Part shown: positions 35,693 to 44,928 of the stretch, one piece after another
How the letters are laid out: every line of letters begins with the position of its first letter
Numbering within the stretch: position 1 is the first letter of the stretch
Position numbers and translations under genes: made by a program
The notes under the pieces: generated by a model
Told to the model about the DNA's origin: nothing
The model's input: the letters and a program-made list of their open reading frames with translations, nothing else
Databases searched by the model: none
Origin: Variovorax sp. ZS18.2.2
GTDB lineage: Bacteria > Pseudomonadota > Gammaproteobacteria > Burkholderiales > Burkholderiaceae_C
NCBI RefSeq assembly: GCF_024701975.1
Contig: NZ_JANLNM010000002.1
Coordinates: forward strand, 372,001 to 436,000
Direction: 5' to 3'
DNA length: 64,000 nt

Positions 35693-37156
35693 ATGACCCC
35701 TATTCGCCACGCGGCCGCGCTGCTCTGCGCATCGCTCGCCCTCGCCACATCGTTGGCCCATGCGGGCCAGGCCCCCGGCGCCGCCGCGTCCGCCGATATT
35801 CCGGTGAGCCACCGCGACCGCATCTACGCCGCCGAACAGTTCTCCAACACCGTCTCGGTGACCGATCCGGCCGACCACAGGCTGCTGGGCGTGATCCGCC
35901 TGGGCGATCCGTCGCCCGGCAACTTCAGCCCGCTCTACAAGGGCCAGGTGCTGGTGCACGGCATGGGCTTCTCGCCCGACCACCGCACGCTGGCCATCGT
36001 GTCGATCGGTTCGAACTCGGTGACTTTCATCGACACCGCGACCAACGCCGTCAAGCACACCACCTACGTCGGCCGTTCGCCGCACGAGGCCTTCTTCACG
36101 CCCGACGGCAAGGAGGTGTGGGTCACGGTACGCGGCGAGAACTACGTGTCGGTGATCGATGCGAGCACTTTCGAGGAGAAGACCCGCATCGTCACGCCCG
36201 GCGGGCCCGGCATGCAGATCTTCTCGCCCGACGGCAAGTACGGCTACGTGTGTTCGTCGTTCAACCCCGAGACCGTGGTGATCGACACCGCGACGAAACA
36301 GATCGTCGGGCGCGTGAAGCAGGAGAGCCCGTTCTGCCCCAACATCGCGGCCACGCCCGATGGCAAGCAGGTGTGGTTCACCCTCAAGGACGTGGGCCGC
36401 ACGATGGTGTTCGATGCGAAGCCGCCGTTCGCGGTCATCAAGTCGTTCGACACCGGGCCGATCACCAACCACGTCAACTTCGCTGCCACGAAGAAGGGCA
36501 CGTTCGCCTACGTGACCATCGGCGGGCTCAACCAGGTGAAGGTGTTCCGCACCGACGATTTCTCGCAGGTCGCGACCATCCCGGTCGGGAAGCTGCCGCA
36601 CGGCATCTGGCCTTCGGGCGACGGCTCGCGCATCTACGTGGGGCTGGAGAACGCCGATGCGCTCGCCGCCATCGACACCGCGACGAACAAGGTCGTGGGC
36701 GAAGTGCCCATCGGCCAGGCGCCGCAGGCGATTGCCTATGTGCCGAACGCGGTGCCGGAAGGCGACGGCATGCAGGGCTTGCAGCCGCTCGGCGTGGCGG
36801 GGCAGGCCGCGCACCTGACGCTCATGGCCGTGCAGGGCGACAAGGCGGGCGCGCCGACCAGCGTGACGCTGTTCGACCAGGGGCTCACGCAGGTGCTGCA
36901 GGCTTCCGCGACGGGGCTCGAACCGAAGTCGCCCTATGTGCTGGCGCTTGCAGAGCAGCCCGATGGCGGCGGCACGCTGCAGCCGCTGGCCAACTTCATG
37001 ACCAACCCGGCGGGCTCGGCCATCGTGAACGCGATCGGGCCGATCCGGCAGATCGTGCAGTCGGATGCGGAGGCCTCGCGCCGCTACCTCGTGATCGCGC
37101 CGCAGGTGGCAGGCCAATTCGGCAAGCCGGTGCAAGTGCAGACGCAGGGCCTTTGA
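35693..37156 (+). CDS. Exported YVTN-type beta-propeller protein
   Basis: This 487-residue protein has a signal peptide ending near 'SLAHA'. It then shows repeated blades with the YVTN-style pattern, e.g. 'SVTDPADHRLLGVIRLG', 'VTFIDTATNAVKHTTYVG', 'VSVIDASTFEEKTRI' and 'AAIDTATNKVVGEVPIG'. Such seven-bladed propellers lie in the periplasm or on the surface and bind partners or ligands. The last 90 residues depart from the repeat pattern. It starts 7 nt after the DUF305 gene. Two Cys ('YVCSSF', 'SPFCPN') could form a disulfide. Confidence 0.9.
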   Translation: MTPIRHAAALLCASLALATSLAHAGQAPGAAASADIPVSHRDRIYAAEQFSNTVSVTDPADHRLLGVIRLGDPSPGNFSPLYKGQVLVHGMGFSPDHRTLAIVSIGSNSVTFIDTATNAVKHTTYVGRSPHEAFFTPDGKEVWVTVRGENYVSVIDASTFEEKTRIVTPGGPGMQIFSPDGKYGYVCSSFNPETVVIDTATKQIVGRVKQESPFCPNIAATPDGKQVWFTLKDVGRTMVFDAKPPFAVIKSFDTGPITNHVNFAATKKGTFAYVTIGGLNQVKVFRTDDFSQVATIPVGKLPHGIWPSGDGSRIYVGLENADALAAIDTATNKVVGEVPIGQAPQAIAYVPNAVPEGDGMQGLQPLGVAGQAAHLTLMAVQGDKAGAPTSVTLFDQGLTQVLQASATGLEPKSPYVLALAEQPDGGGTLQPLANFMTNPAGSAIVNAIGPIRQIVQSDAEASRRYLVIAPQVAGQFGKPVQVQTQGL

Positions 37157-37163
37157 GGCCTCT

Positions 37164-37904
37164 TCAGTTCAGCGCGTCGACCTGCGTGTCGAACACGTAA
37201 CCCGCACCGCGCTCGGTGCGGATGAACTGCGGCGTCGAGGCATCGACCTCGATCTTTCGCCGCAGGCGCAGGATCTGCACGTCGATCGACCGGTCGTACA
37301 CCTCCGCGCCGTGCAGGCGCGAGAGTTCGAGCAGCTGGTCGCGCGAGAGCACGCGCTGCGGCGCCTCGCACAGCGCCAGCAGCAGGTTGAACTCGCCGTT
37401 GCTCAGCTCCACCCGCCGGCCGTCCGGCGCGGTAAGGCGGCGCACCAGCACGTTGAGCTCCCAGCCCGCGAAGCGATAGGCCCGGCGTTCGGTGCCGCCC
37501 TTGGCCGGCGCCGCGGCGGTGGCGTCGCGCTGCACCTGGTAGCGCCGCAGCACCGCGCGGATGCGCGCGAGCAGCTCGCGGTTGCTGAAGGGCTTGGTGA
37601 TGTAGTCGTCGGCCGCGATTTCCAGGCCCATCACGCGGTCGGCCTCGTCGCGCTTGCCGGTCACGATGATGACGGGAATGGCGCTGGTCTCGCGCAGGTG
37701 GCGCGCCAGGTGCATGCCGTCTTCGCCGCCCAGGCGCAGGTCGAGCACCACCAGGTCGATGACCGATTCCGCGAGCGCCTTCTTCATCTCGGCACCCGAG
37801 ACGGCGGTGGTCACGCGCAGCTCGTTCTCGGTGAGGTACTCGGCCATCAGTTCCCGGATGGCCGGATCGTCGTCGACGACAAGGATGTGGTGGCTGGCGC
37901 TCAT
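37164..37904 (-). CDS. OmpR-family response regulator
   Basis: This 246-residue regulator has a receiver domain with acidic pocket Asp11-13, phospho-acceptor Asp55 ('LVVLDLRLGG') and Lys in 'ITKPFSNREL', then a winged helix ending 'LRRKIEVDA...IRTERGAGYVF'. The ATG at 37904 begins 'MSASHHILVVDDD'; a larger frame upstream is a shadow. It is convergent with the propeller operon and divergent from the receiver/kinase pair at 38058-40948, its likely partners. It closely resembles the regulator at the start of the window. Confidence 0.95.
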   Translation of the reverse strand: MSASHHILVVDDDPAIRELMAEYLTENELRVTTAVSGAEMKKALAESVIDLVVLDLRLGGEDGMHLARHLRETSAIPVIIVTGKRDEADRVMGLEIAADDYITKPFSNRELLARIRAVLRRYQVQRDATAAAPAKGGTERRAYRFAGWELNVLVRRLTAPDGRRVELSNGEFNLLLALCEAPQRVLSRDQLLELSRLHGAEVYDRSIDVQILRLRRKIEVDASTPQFIRTERGAGYVFDTQVDALN

Positions 37905-38057
37905 GGAGGCGAAGGGTAATGCAACTTCGCTGCGCGCGGCGTACGGGCGGATTACAGATGAAATCCCCGCGCAGCCGCCGACATGAGGGCGGCATGTGCA
38001 GGAGCGCCAATGGAGCCCTGGCGGCAACCGACGCCGCCCGCACCGAACAGAGAGACC

Positions 38058-38420
38058 ATGCCGACCGTCGTAGTGATCGAGGAAGATAGCGCCATGCGAA
38101 CACTGATTTGCGAATGGCTGCTGGGCGAGGGCTACGCCGTGCAGGCGCTGCCCGCGCAAGGCACGTTCCACGACGGCGATGCGGACCTGGTGATCGTCGA
38201 TGTGCCCGATCTGCGGGGCGGCGGCGTCGACACCGTGCGCGCCGTGCGGGCCGGCTACCCGCAGGCAGCGCTGATCGGCCTCTCGACCCGCCTGGGCCGC
38301 AGCCTGCACAGCGACTCGAACCCCGCCCGCGCCCTCGGCCTGCGCCGCCTCGTCGCCAAGCCCTGTGCGCGCGGCGAGCTGCTCCAGGCCGTGGCCGACA
38401 CCATCGGCGCGGCCCACTGA
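38058..38420 (+). CDS. Stand-alone receiver-domain protein
   Basis: This 120-residue single-domain response regulator has Glu8, Glu9 and Asp10 in the acidic pocket, Asp48 as the phospho-acceptor ('LVIVDVPD') and Lys101 ('VAKPC'). No output domain follows. It ends 8 nt before the hybrid kinase and probably acts as a phosphate shuttle or sink within that system. The receiver is somewhat divergent, with Cys residues at 18 and 103. An AGAGAG motif precedes the ATG. Confidence 0.85.
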   Translation: MPTVVVIEEDSAMRTLICEWLLGEGYAVQALPAQGTFHDGDADLVIVDVPDLRGGGVDTVRAVRAGYPQAALIGLSTRLGRSLHSDSNPARALGLRRLVAKPCARGELLQAVADTIGAAH

Positions 38421-38428
38421 TTTCCTCC

Positions 38429-40948
38429 ATGAAATCCGCCGACCGCCTTCGCCGCCGCATCGTTGCCGCCGGCGTGCTGCTGATCGCCGCGTGTATCGGC
38501 TCGGCGGGGTACGACGGCTGGCGGCTGCACCAGCAGATCATGCTGGCCAACGAGCGCGAGCTCGGCAATCTTGCCAAGGCGCTGGCCGAGCAGTCGCTGC
38601 GCAGCATGCAGGCGGTCGACGTGGTGCTGCGCGATACCGCGAGCTGGTATGGGGCTGCTCGTGGCGACTTCGGTCCCGGCGAGGTGTCGCCGGGCCTGAC
38701 CTCCCGCACGGTCGGCGTGCCGCAAGTGAGCGTGCTGACCATCGTCGATGCCCACGGCATGCAGCGCCACCGCTCGCGCGACACGGGCGGGCCGCTGTCC
38801 GATGTGTCCGACCGGCCGTACTTCACCGCGCAGCGCGATTCGCGCGACACGGGGCTTTTCATCAGCGAGCCGATGAACACCCGCACCGAAGGCATGCCGG
38901 GGCTGGTGGTGTCGCGCCGCATCGACGGGCCGAACGGCGCATTCGCGGGTGTGGTCACCGCCATCGTCACGCTGCAGCACCTGGAGGGCATGTACTCGGC
39001 CATCCAGCTGGGCAAAGGCAGCTCGCTGCTGCTCACGCTGAGCGACGGCACGCTGGTGGTGCGCCAGCCGGGGCCCACCGATCCCGAGAAGAAGCTGAGT
39101 TTTCCCGAGCTCGCGGCGCTGAAGGAAGGCGGCAAGGTGGCGCGCGCCATCAACCCGATGGACGGCCGGCCCAAGCTGATCGCCGCGGTGGGCGTGGGCA
39201 AGCGGCCGCTGATCCTGGCCATCATGCGCGACGAGGAAGAGGCGCTGCGGCCCTGGTACGACGAGATGTGGAGCTCGGGCATCCGCACGGTGTTGCTGAT
39301 CTTGCTGGTGGTGCTCACCATCGTCGGCCTGCTGCGCCAGTTGCGCCGGCAGGAGCGCGGCGAACTTGCGCTGCGCCAGAGCGAGGAGCGCTACGCCATG
39401 GCCATGGAGGCCGCGAACGAAGGCCATGCCGAATGGAACGTCGCAGAGGACACGGTGTTCGTCTCCGACAAATGGCGGGCGCTGCACGGCGTCGATGCGT
39501 CGGTGCCGCTGGGCACCTCGGCCGATGTGCTGCGCCATGTGCACCTGCATCCCGACGACGCGCCACACGCCAAGGCCGCCATCGACGACCACCTCGCCGG
39601 CCGCACGCACGCGGTCGAGCTCGAATACCGCGTGCGCCACGCCGGCGGCGACTGGCGCTGGATCCACGCGCGCGGCCGCTGCGTGCGCGACGAGGCCGGC
39701 GTGGCGCTGCGCCTCTTCGGCGCCGCCACCGACGTGAGCGACCGCAAGCTTGCCGAGGCCGACAAGGCCCGGCTCGAGGCGCGCCTGCAGCAGACGCAGC
39801 GGCTCGAGGCGCTGGGCACCTTGTCGGGTGGCATCGCGCACGACTTCAACAACATCCTGGGCGCCATCCTCGGTTTCGGCGAAATGGCGCAGCAGCAGGC
39901 CGAGGCCGGCAGCGCCATGCGCCGCCACATCGACCGCGTGATGCAGGCCGGCGCCCGTGCGCGCCTCCTGGTGCGGCGCATTCTCGATTTCAGCCGCAGC
40001 GGCATCGCCGAGCGCGTGCCGGTCAACATGCAGGCGCTGGTGGAAGAGGTGATCGCTATGCTCGTGCCCACGCTGCCGCCGGGCCTGCGCGTGGACGCGC
40101 GGCTGCAGTCCGGCAGCGCGGCCGTGGTGGGCGATGGCACCCAGCTCTACCAGGTGGTGATGAACCTCTGCACGAACGCCGTGCAGGCCATGGGGGAAGA
40201 AGGTGTGGTGAGTCTCAGGCTCGACCGCGTGGACATCACCGAGAAGCGCGCGCTACTGCACGGCGACATCGCCGCCGGTTCGTACGTGCGCCTCGATGTG
40301 GGCGACACCGGCCCGGGCATCCCGCCCGAGGTGCTGCAACGCATGTTCGACCCGTTCTTCACCACCAAGAAGGTGGGCGAAGGCACGGGGCTCGGTCTTT
40401 CGGTGGTGCATGGCATCGTGGCCGACATCGGCGGTGCGATCGACGTGGCAACCGGGAACGGCCAGCCGACCGTGGTCTCGGTGTGGCTGCCGGTGCTGCA
40501 AGGGCAGGCGGCGGAGGGCGGGCCGGAGCAGGCGCCGCTGGACACCGTGCCCGGCTGCCCGCGCGGCAACGGCGAGGTCGTGATGATCGTGGACGACGAG
40601 CAGCCGCTGCTCGAACTGGCCGAGGAACTGCTCGCGAGCCTGGGCTACGAGCCGGTGGGCTTCGGCACCAGCGAGCGCGCGCTGGCCGCCTTCGAGGCCG
40701 ATCCGCAGCGCTTCGATGCGGTGCTCACCGACGAGATGCTGCCCGGCATGCCCGGCAGCGAGCTGGCCCGGTTGCTGCGGTCCAGGCGGCCGGCGCTGCC
40801 GGTGGCGCTGGTGAGCGGCAACGTCAATGTGGCGCTGGAACAGCGGGCACGCGATGCGGGCGTGGCGGCCGTGCTGCACAAGCCGCTGGGGCTGCAGGAG
40901 CTGGCCGAGTGCCTTGCGCGCATCCTGGCGGCGAGGCGCCCGGATTGA
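38429..40948 (+). CDS. Hybrid sensor histidine kinase with CACHE-type sensor
   Basis: This 839-residue inner-membrane kinase has TM1 (about 12-30), a periplasmic double-CACHE-like domain (about 40-270, with 'DVSDRPYFTAQRDSRDTGLF' typical of CACHE), TM2 (about 284-304), PAS with PAC ('VRHAGGDWRWIHARGR'), HisKA with His471 ('GGIAHDFNNIL'), HATPase ('GEGTGLGLSVV') and a C-terminal receiver with Asp768 ('AVLTDEMLPG'). It is the probable sensor for the divergent OmpR regulator and the small receiver upstream. The CACHE domain suggests a small organic ligand. Confidence 0.93.
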   Translation: MKSADRLRRRIVAAGVLLIAACIGSAGYDGWRLHQQIMLANERELGNLAKALAEQSLRSMQAVDVVLRDTASWYGAARGDFGPGEVSPGLTSRTVGVPQVSVLTIVDAHGMQRHRSRDTGGPLSDVSDRPYFTAQRDSRDTGLFISEPMNTRTEGMPGLVVSRRIDGPNGAFAGVVTAIVTLQHLEGMYSAIQLGKGSSLLLTLSDGTLVVRQPGPTDPEKKLSFPELAALKEGGKVARAINPMDGRPKLIAAVGVGKRPLILAIMRDEEEALRPWYDEMWSSGIRTVLLILLVVLTIVGLLRQLRRQERGELALRQSEERYAMAMEAANEGHAEWNVAEDTVFVSDKWRALHGVDASVPLGTSADVLRHVHLHPDDAPHAKAAIDDHLAGRTHAVELEYRVRHAGGDWRWIHARGRCVRDEAGVALRLFGAATDVSDRKLAEADKARLEARLQQTQRLEALGTLSGGIAHDFNNILGAILGFGEMAQQQAEAGSAMRRHIDRVMQAGARARLLVRRILDFSRSGIAERVPVNMQALVEEVIAMLVPTLPPGLRVDARLQSGSAAVVGDGTQLYQVVMNLCTNAVQAMGEEGVVSLRLDRVDITEKRALLHGDIAAGSYVRLDVGDTGPGIPPEVLQRMFDPFFTTKKVGEGTGLGLSVVHGIVADIGGAIDVATGNGQPTVVSVWLPVLQGQAAEGGPEQAPLDTVPGCPRGNGEVVMIVDDEQPLLELAEELLASLGYEPVGFGTSERALAAFEADPQRFDAVLTDEMLPGMPGSELARLLRSRRPALPVALVSGNVNVALEQRARDAGVAAVLHKPLGLQELAECLARILAARRPD

Positions 40949-41014
40949 ACCGGGCCCCGTGCGGCACTAACATCGGCGGCCACGCCCGGCTTACGCGCTC
41001 CGAACCCATCCCCC

Positions 41015-42289
41015 ATGTCCGTCACCACCCTGCTGCTGCAACTCGTCGTCATCCTCACCACCGCGCGCATCTGCGGCTGGCTGCTGCGCTACCTGGGCCA
41101 GCCCAGCGTGGTGGGCGAAATGGCCGCGGGCCTGATGCTCGGGCCGGCCGTGATGGGCGCGCTCTTTCCTTCGCTGCATGCGCAGCTCTTCGCCAAGGAC
41201 CTGCTGCAGGGTCTGTCTTCGCTGTCGACGGTGGGGCTGGTGCTGTTCATGTTCGTCGTCGGGCTGGAGCTGCGGTCCTCGCAGAACATGCGCTCGCAGA
41301 TCAAGGCGGCCGGCGCCGTGGGCGTGCTCAGCGTGATCGTGCCGCTGGCGTTGGGCCTGGCGATCTCGCCGGCGCTGTATCCCACGCTCGCGCCGGCCGG
41401 CGTCGCGTTCTGGCCGTTTGCGCTCTTCATGGCGGCGGCGCTTTCCATCACCGCCTTCCCCGTCATGGCGCGCATCCTCAAGGACCGCGGCATGACGCGC
41501 ACCTCCTTCGGCCAGCTGTCGCTCAGCGCCGCGGCGGTGGTCGACGTGTTCGCCTGGATCCTGCTGGCCTTCGTGGTGGCGCTGGTGGGTGCGGGCGAGG
41601 GCTATGCGGGCCTGGTCAAGATCACGGTCGGCGTGGTGGTGATGCTGGCCTTCCTGTTCTTCGGCCTGAAGCCGGCCTTTGCCTGGCTGCTGCGCGTGAA
41701 GGCGCCCGACGGCGAGCCCTCGACCACGGTGATGGCCTCGCTGATGATCGGCCTCCTGGTCACCGCGCTGCTCACCGAATGGCTGCACCTGCATGCGGTG
41801 TTCGGTGCCTTCCTGTTCGGCGCCTGCCTTCCGCGTGACGACCGCCTCCTGCGCTCGTTGAGCGAGCGCATCGAGCCCATTTCCATCGTCGTGCTGATGC
41901 CGCTCTTTTTCGCGCTCGCCGGGCTGGGCACCACCGCCAGCGCCTTCACCGGCGCGAGCCTGGGCGCGATGCTGCTGATCATCGGTGTCGCCACCGTCGG
42001 CAAGATCGCCGGTGGCGCGGCCGGCGCGCGCATGGCGGGCTACAGCTGGCGCGACAGCATGGCCACCGGCTCGCTGATGAATGCGCGTGGGTTGATGGAG
42101 CTGATCGTCATCAAGATCGGTTTCGACGTGGGCCTGATCGGCCCCGAGCTGTTCACGATGCTGCTGGTGATGGCGCTCGCCACCACCGCGATGACCGGGC
42201 CGCTGATGACGCTGTGCGTCGGCCGCAAGCCGAAGTCCGTCGCCGACGCGGCGGCCCCGGTCGAAGCCGAGGCGCACGCCAAGCCCTGA
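41015..42289 (+). CDS. Kef-type cation:proton antiporter
   Basis: This 424-residue inner-membrane protein has about 12 to 13 hydrophobic segments of the Na+/H+ exchanger (CPA2) family: 'LLRYLGQPSVVGEMAAGLML', 'LFMFVVGLELR', 'ALSITAFPVMARIL' and 'ATGSLMNARGLMELIVI'. It lacks the C-terminal TrkA-N domain of full KefB/KefC. Such proteins exchange K+ or Na+ for H+. It follows the kinase by 66 bp on the same strand and could be part of that system's regulon or simply adjacent. Confidence 0.92.
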   Translation: MSVTTLLLQLVVILTTARICGWLLRYLGQPSVVGEMAAGLMLGPAVMGALFPSLHAQLFAKDLLQGLSSLSTVGLVLFMFVVGLELRSSQNMRSQIKAAGAVGVLSVIVPLALGLAISPALYPTLAPAGVAFWPFALFMAAALSITAFPVMARILKDRGMTRTSFGQLSLSAAAVVDVFAWILLAFVVALVGAGEGYAGLVKITVGVVVMLAFLFFGLKPAFAWLLRVKAPDGEPSTTVMASLMIGLLVTALLTEWLHLHAVFGAFLFGACLPRDDRLLRSLSERIEPISIVVLMPLFFALAGLGTTASAFTGASLGAMLLIIGVATVGKIAGGAAGARMAGYSWRDSMATGSLMNARGLMELIVIKIGFDVGLIGPELFTMLLVMALATTAMTGPLMTLCVGRKPKSVADAAAPVEAEAHAKP

Positions 42290-42301
42290 GCCGGGCTTGC
42301 T

Positions 42302-43624
42302 TCAGCCGTTGCGGCGCACCGTGAAGCCGATGCGCGTTTCGCCACCCTCGCTCGACGCGAACACGCGCCCGCCATGCATGCGCGCGATGGCCTCGACGAT
42401 GGACAGGCCCAGCCCGTGGTGCCGCGTCGATCCGTCGCGGGCCTGCGCGGCGCGATAGAAGCGTTCGAACAGGCGGGGAAGGGCGGCCGGGTCGACCGGC
42501 TCCCCGCGGTTCACGACCGAGAGGACGAATTCGTCGCGGTCCTCTTTCAGCTCGATGCGGATGGCCGACGCCGGTGCGGCGAAGCGGATCGCATTGCCCA
42601 GGAGGTTGGAGAGCGCACGACGAACGAGCGAGGCGTCCACATCGGCCATCGCGTCGCCGGCCACTTCGGCCTTCAGCCCCGCCTCGTCGAGCATCGCGTC
42701 GTAGAAGTCGATCACGTCGCGCGCCTGCGCCGCGAGGCTCACGACGGCGCGCGAGCGCGTCGAGGTGCCGCGGTCGGCCTTCGAGAGAAACAGCATGTCG
42801 GTGACGATGCCCGAGAGCCGGCCGATCTCCTCGAGGTTGGAGGTCAGCACGCCCTGCAGTTCCTCGTTGGAGCGTTGCCGCGTGAGCGCGAGTTCGGTGG
42901 AGCCGATGAGGTTGGCGAGCGGCGTGCGCAGCTCGTGCGCCACGTCGGCGTTGAAGGATTCGAGCTGCACGTAGGCGCGCTGCACGCGCAGCAGCAGTGC
43001 GTTGAATTGCGTGATCCACGGCCGAAGCTCCTCTGCGAAAGCCAGTGCATCGATCGGCTGGTTGGCCTTGTCGGGCGCCATGGCCGCGGTGAGGTCGGCC
43101 AGCGCCTTCAGCGGACGCAGGCCACGCCGCACCAGCCACATGCCGGTGAGCGACACCAGCGCGGTGCCCAGCACCACGGCGCCGAGCAGCGTCCATGCGA
43201 GCCGTTCGAGCAGCCGCGCCTCCTGCGCCACGTTCACGCCGAGTTGCACCTGCAGGTTGGTGGTCAGGCCACCTTGCTGCCAGGGCACAGTCAGGTCGCG
43301 GCGCAGCCAGCGGCCACCGGCGGTCGGCCGCGACTCGAAGAGGCCTTTGCCCGCATGCGAGATCGACAGGCTCACGTCGTCCTGCATCGAGAAGAAGTCG
43401 TCGAGCTTGTGCCTGAGAAAGACGAGGTCGCCGCCTTTCTCGGCCTCCTTCAGCAGGTGCTCCACCAGCACCGCCTTCTGGCTGAGTTCATCCTCCTGCT
43501 TCTCGCCGAAGTTCCAGGCCGTCACGAGGTAGATGGCCAGGCAGATCACGCTGAGCCCGAACAGCGTCTGCGCGGCGAACCAGAGCGACAGGCGGCTCTG
43601 TATCGATTGCGGGCGGGGGCTCAT
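42302..43624 (-). CDS. czcS: Heavy-metal sensor histidine kinase (CzcS/CusS type)
   Basis: This 440-residue membrane kinase has two transmembrane segments flanking a periplasmic sensor (about residues 35-160), HAMP, HisKA with the His in '[14 protein letters not shown]', and HATPase ('[18 protein letters not shown]'). It fits the CusS/CzcS/IrlS heavy-metal sensor family. Its ATG overlaps the stop of the regulator gene by ATGA. Naming follows the adjacent czc efflux operon; copper sensing cannot be excluded. Confidence 0.92.
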   Translation of the reverse strand: MSPRPQSIQSRLSLWFAAQTLFGLSVICLAIYLVTAWNFGEKQEDELSQKAVLVEHLLKEAEKGGDLVFLRHKLDDFFSMQDDVSLSISHAGKGLFESRPTAGGRWLRRDLTVPWQQGGLTTNLQVQLGVNVAQEARLLERLAWTLLGAVVLGTALVSLTGMWLVRRGLRPLKALADLTAAMAPDKANQPIDALAFAEELRPWITQFNALLLRVQRAYVQLESFNADVAHELRTPLANLIGSTELALTRQRSNEELQGVLTSNLEEIGRLSGIVTDMLFLSKADRGTSTRSRAVVSLAAQARDVIDFYDAMLDEAGLKAEVAGDAMADVDASLVRRALSNLLGNAIRFAAPASAIRIELKEDRDEFVLSVVNRGEPVDPAALPRLFERFYRAAQARDGSTRHHGLGLSIVEAIARMHGGRVFASSEGGETRIGFTVRRNG

Positions 43625-44298
43625 GCCCAGGAGCGGTCTTCCAGCACGTAGCCCATGCCGCGAACGGTGTGCAGCAGCTTCACTTCGAACGGATCGTCGA
43701 TCTTGCTGCGCAGGCGCCGGATGGCCACTTCCACCACGTTGGTGTCGCTGTCGAAGTTCATGTCCCACACCTGCTCGGCAAGCGTGGTGCGCGAGAGGAT
43801 CTGGCCGCGCCGGCGCAGCAGCACCACGAGCAGGGTGAACTCCTTGGCCGTGAGGTCGAGCCGCACGCGGTTGCGAAACACCTTGCGGCTCGCCATGTCG
43901 AGTTCCAGGTCGGCAAGGCGCAACACGGTCGAGTCTTGCGCCTTGCCGCGCCGCAGGAGCGCCTGCACGCGGGCCAGCAGCTCGGAGAAGGAGAAGGGCT
44001 TGACGAGGTAGTCGTCAGCGCCTTGCTGCAGACCCTGCACGCGGTCTTCGACCTTGTCGCGCGCGGTGAGTACCAGCACGGGCACATTCTTCGTGCGGCG
44101 TATCGCCTGGAGCACCGCGAAGCCGTCGATGCCGGGCAGCATCACGTCGAGCAGGACCAGTGCGTACTCTCCCTCGGTGGCGAGGTATCGGCCTTCGATG
44201 CCATCGCGGGCGATGTCGACGACGTACCCGTTTTCCTCCAGCCCTTTTTTGAGGTAATCGCCCAGTTTGGGCTCGTCTTCGATGACAAGAATGCGCAT
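43621..44298 (-). CDS. czcR: Heavy-metal response regulator (CzcR/CusR type)
   Basis: This 225-residue OmpR-family regulator starts '[20 protein letters not shown]', typical of CusR/CzcR/CopR. Phospho-acceptor is Asp51 ('[10 protein letters not shown]'). The winged helix ends '[26 protein letters not shown]', also characteristic of this group. The start at 44298 is the ATG of this motif. It is divergent from czcI; a TTAC-N6-GTAA box between them is a likely binding site. Confidence 0.94.
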   Translation of the reverse strand: MRILVIEDEPKLGDYLKKGLEENGYVVDIARDGIEGRYLATEGEYALVLLDVMLPGIDGFAVLQAIRRTKNVPVLVLTARDKVEDRVQGLQQGADDYLVKPFSFSELLARVQALLRRGKAQDSTVLRLADLELDMASRKVFRNRVRLDLTAKEFTLLVVLLRRRGQILSRTTLAEQVWDMNFDSDTNVVEVAIRRLRSKIDDPFEVKLLHTVRGMGYVLEDRSWA

Positions 44299-44333
44299 CG
44301 CGAGATCGTACCCAATACCTCTCAAAACACTGG

Positions 44334-44347
44334 TTACCATTTAGTAA
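44334..44347. promoter_or_regulatory. TTAC-N6-GTAA box, candidate CzcR site
   Basis: TTAC (44334-44337), CATTTA, GTAA (44344-44347) form a symmetric box in the czcR-czcI gap. Metal-responsive OmpR-type regulators of the CopR/CusR/CzcR group bind direct or inverted TTAC-type sites. A consensus -35 box TTGACA follows at 44353-44358. Confidence 0.55.
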
Positions 44348-44371
44348 TCCTATTGACAGACAAAGCCGCAC

Positions 44372-44395
44372 CCCGGCGTCATACATTGCGCCGGG
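44372..44395. promoter_or_regulatory. 7-bp perfect hairpin in czc control region
   Basis: CCCGGCG (44372-44378) and CGCCGGG (44389-44395) are a perfect inverted repeat around a 10-bp AT-rich centre. It may be an additional protein site or an RNA structure in the czcI leader. Confidence 0.35.
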
Positions 44396-44422
44396 CCCTC
44401 GAACCGCAGGGCTTTTCGGAGC

Positions 44423-44449
44423 GGGGTGTCACACCCCCCTCGATATACT
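44423..44449 (+). promoter_or_regulatory. Palindrome and -10 box before czcI
   Basis: GGGGTG (44423-44428) and CACCCC (44432-44437) surround TCA and lie where a -35 box would be expected for the good -10 element TATACT (44444-44449). The lack of a -35 box suggests dependence on an activator bound at the palindrome. The start point would be near the czcI ATG at 44459. Confidence 0.4.
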
Positions 44450-44458
44450 TTTTGGCTC

Positions 44459-44833
44459 ATGCGTCGCTGGCTCCTCATCTTTCTGCTGTTCCTGCTTCCG
44501 TTCCAGCTCAGCTGGGCGGCGTCGGCGGCGTATTGCCAGCACGAGCGCGACACGCAGCCCGAGCACTGGGGCCACCACCAGGACGAGCCCAACAGCACCG
44601 ACCGCACGCACAACACCGACGGCGCGAAGCAGGACACCGGCACGCAGCCGAACGGCGCGGTCGGCCACTGCATCGTCAGCCACTTCGGCGCTGCGCAGCA
44701 CGTGGACATGGCGACCGGCGATGCCGTCGGCGCGCTGCAACTGCTTCAAGTGCTGCACGCTCGAACGGAAGAGCGTTTCGTTTCCCATGTCTCCGAAGTC
44801 CCCGTGCGCCCCGCACGGACTCTCGCCCTCTGA
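44459..44833 (+). CDS. czcI: CzcI-like small exported regulatory protein
   Basis: This 124-residue protein has the CzcI-type start 'MRRWLLIFLLFLLPFQLSWA', a signal peptide, followed by 'YCQHE', a His/Asp-rich part ('EHWGHHQDEP', 'DRTHNTDGAKQD') and 'VGHCIVSHFG' with Cys and His ligands. CzcI lies first in czcICBA operons and modulates metal resistance from the periplasm. The ATG at 44459 begins the signal sequence; no strong ribosome site is visible. It is followed after 95 bp by czcC. Confidence 0.85.
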   Translation: MRRWLLIFLLFLLPFQLSWAASAAYCQHERDTQPEHWGHHQDEPNSTDRTHNTDGAKQDTGTQPNGAVGHCIVSHFGAAQHVDMATGDAVGALQLLQVLHARTEERFVSHVSEVPVRPARTLAL

Positions 44834-44928
44834 TTCGGCGAGAGAACACCACCCACCACTGATCCCTTTCATCAGCTGAGCTCTCGCCGAATTCGTCCGT
44901 CCGTTGTTTCGCAACCCAGGAGAATTCG

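Noticed and set aside
38365..41838. An 1157-codon plus-strand frame overlapping the second kinase and the antiporter
   Set aside because: It crosses two well-defined genes in another frame and is Arg/Ala-rich without motifs.
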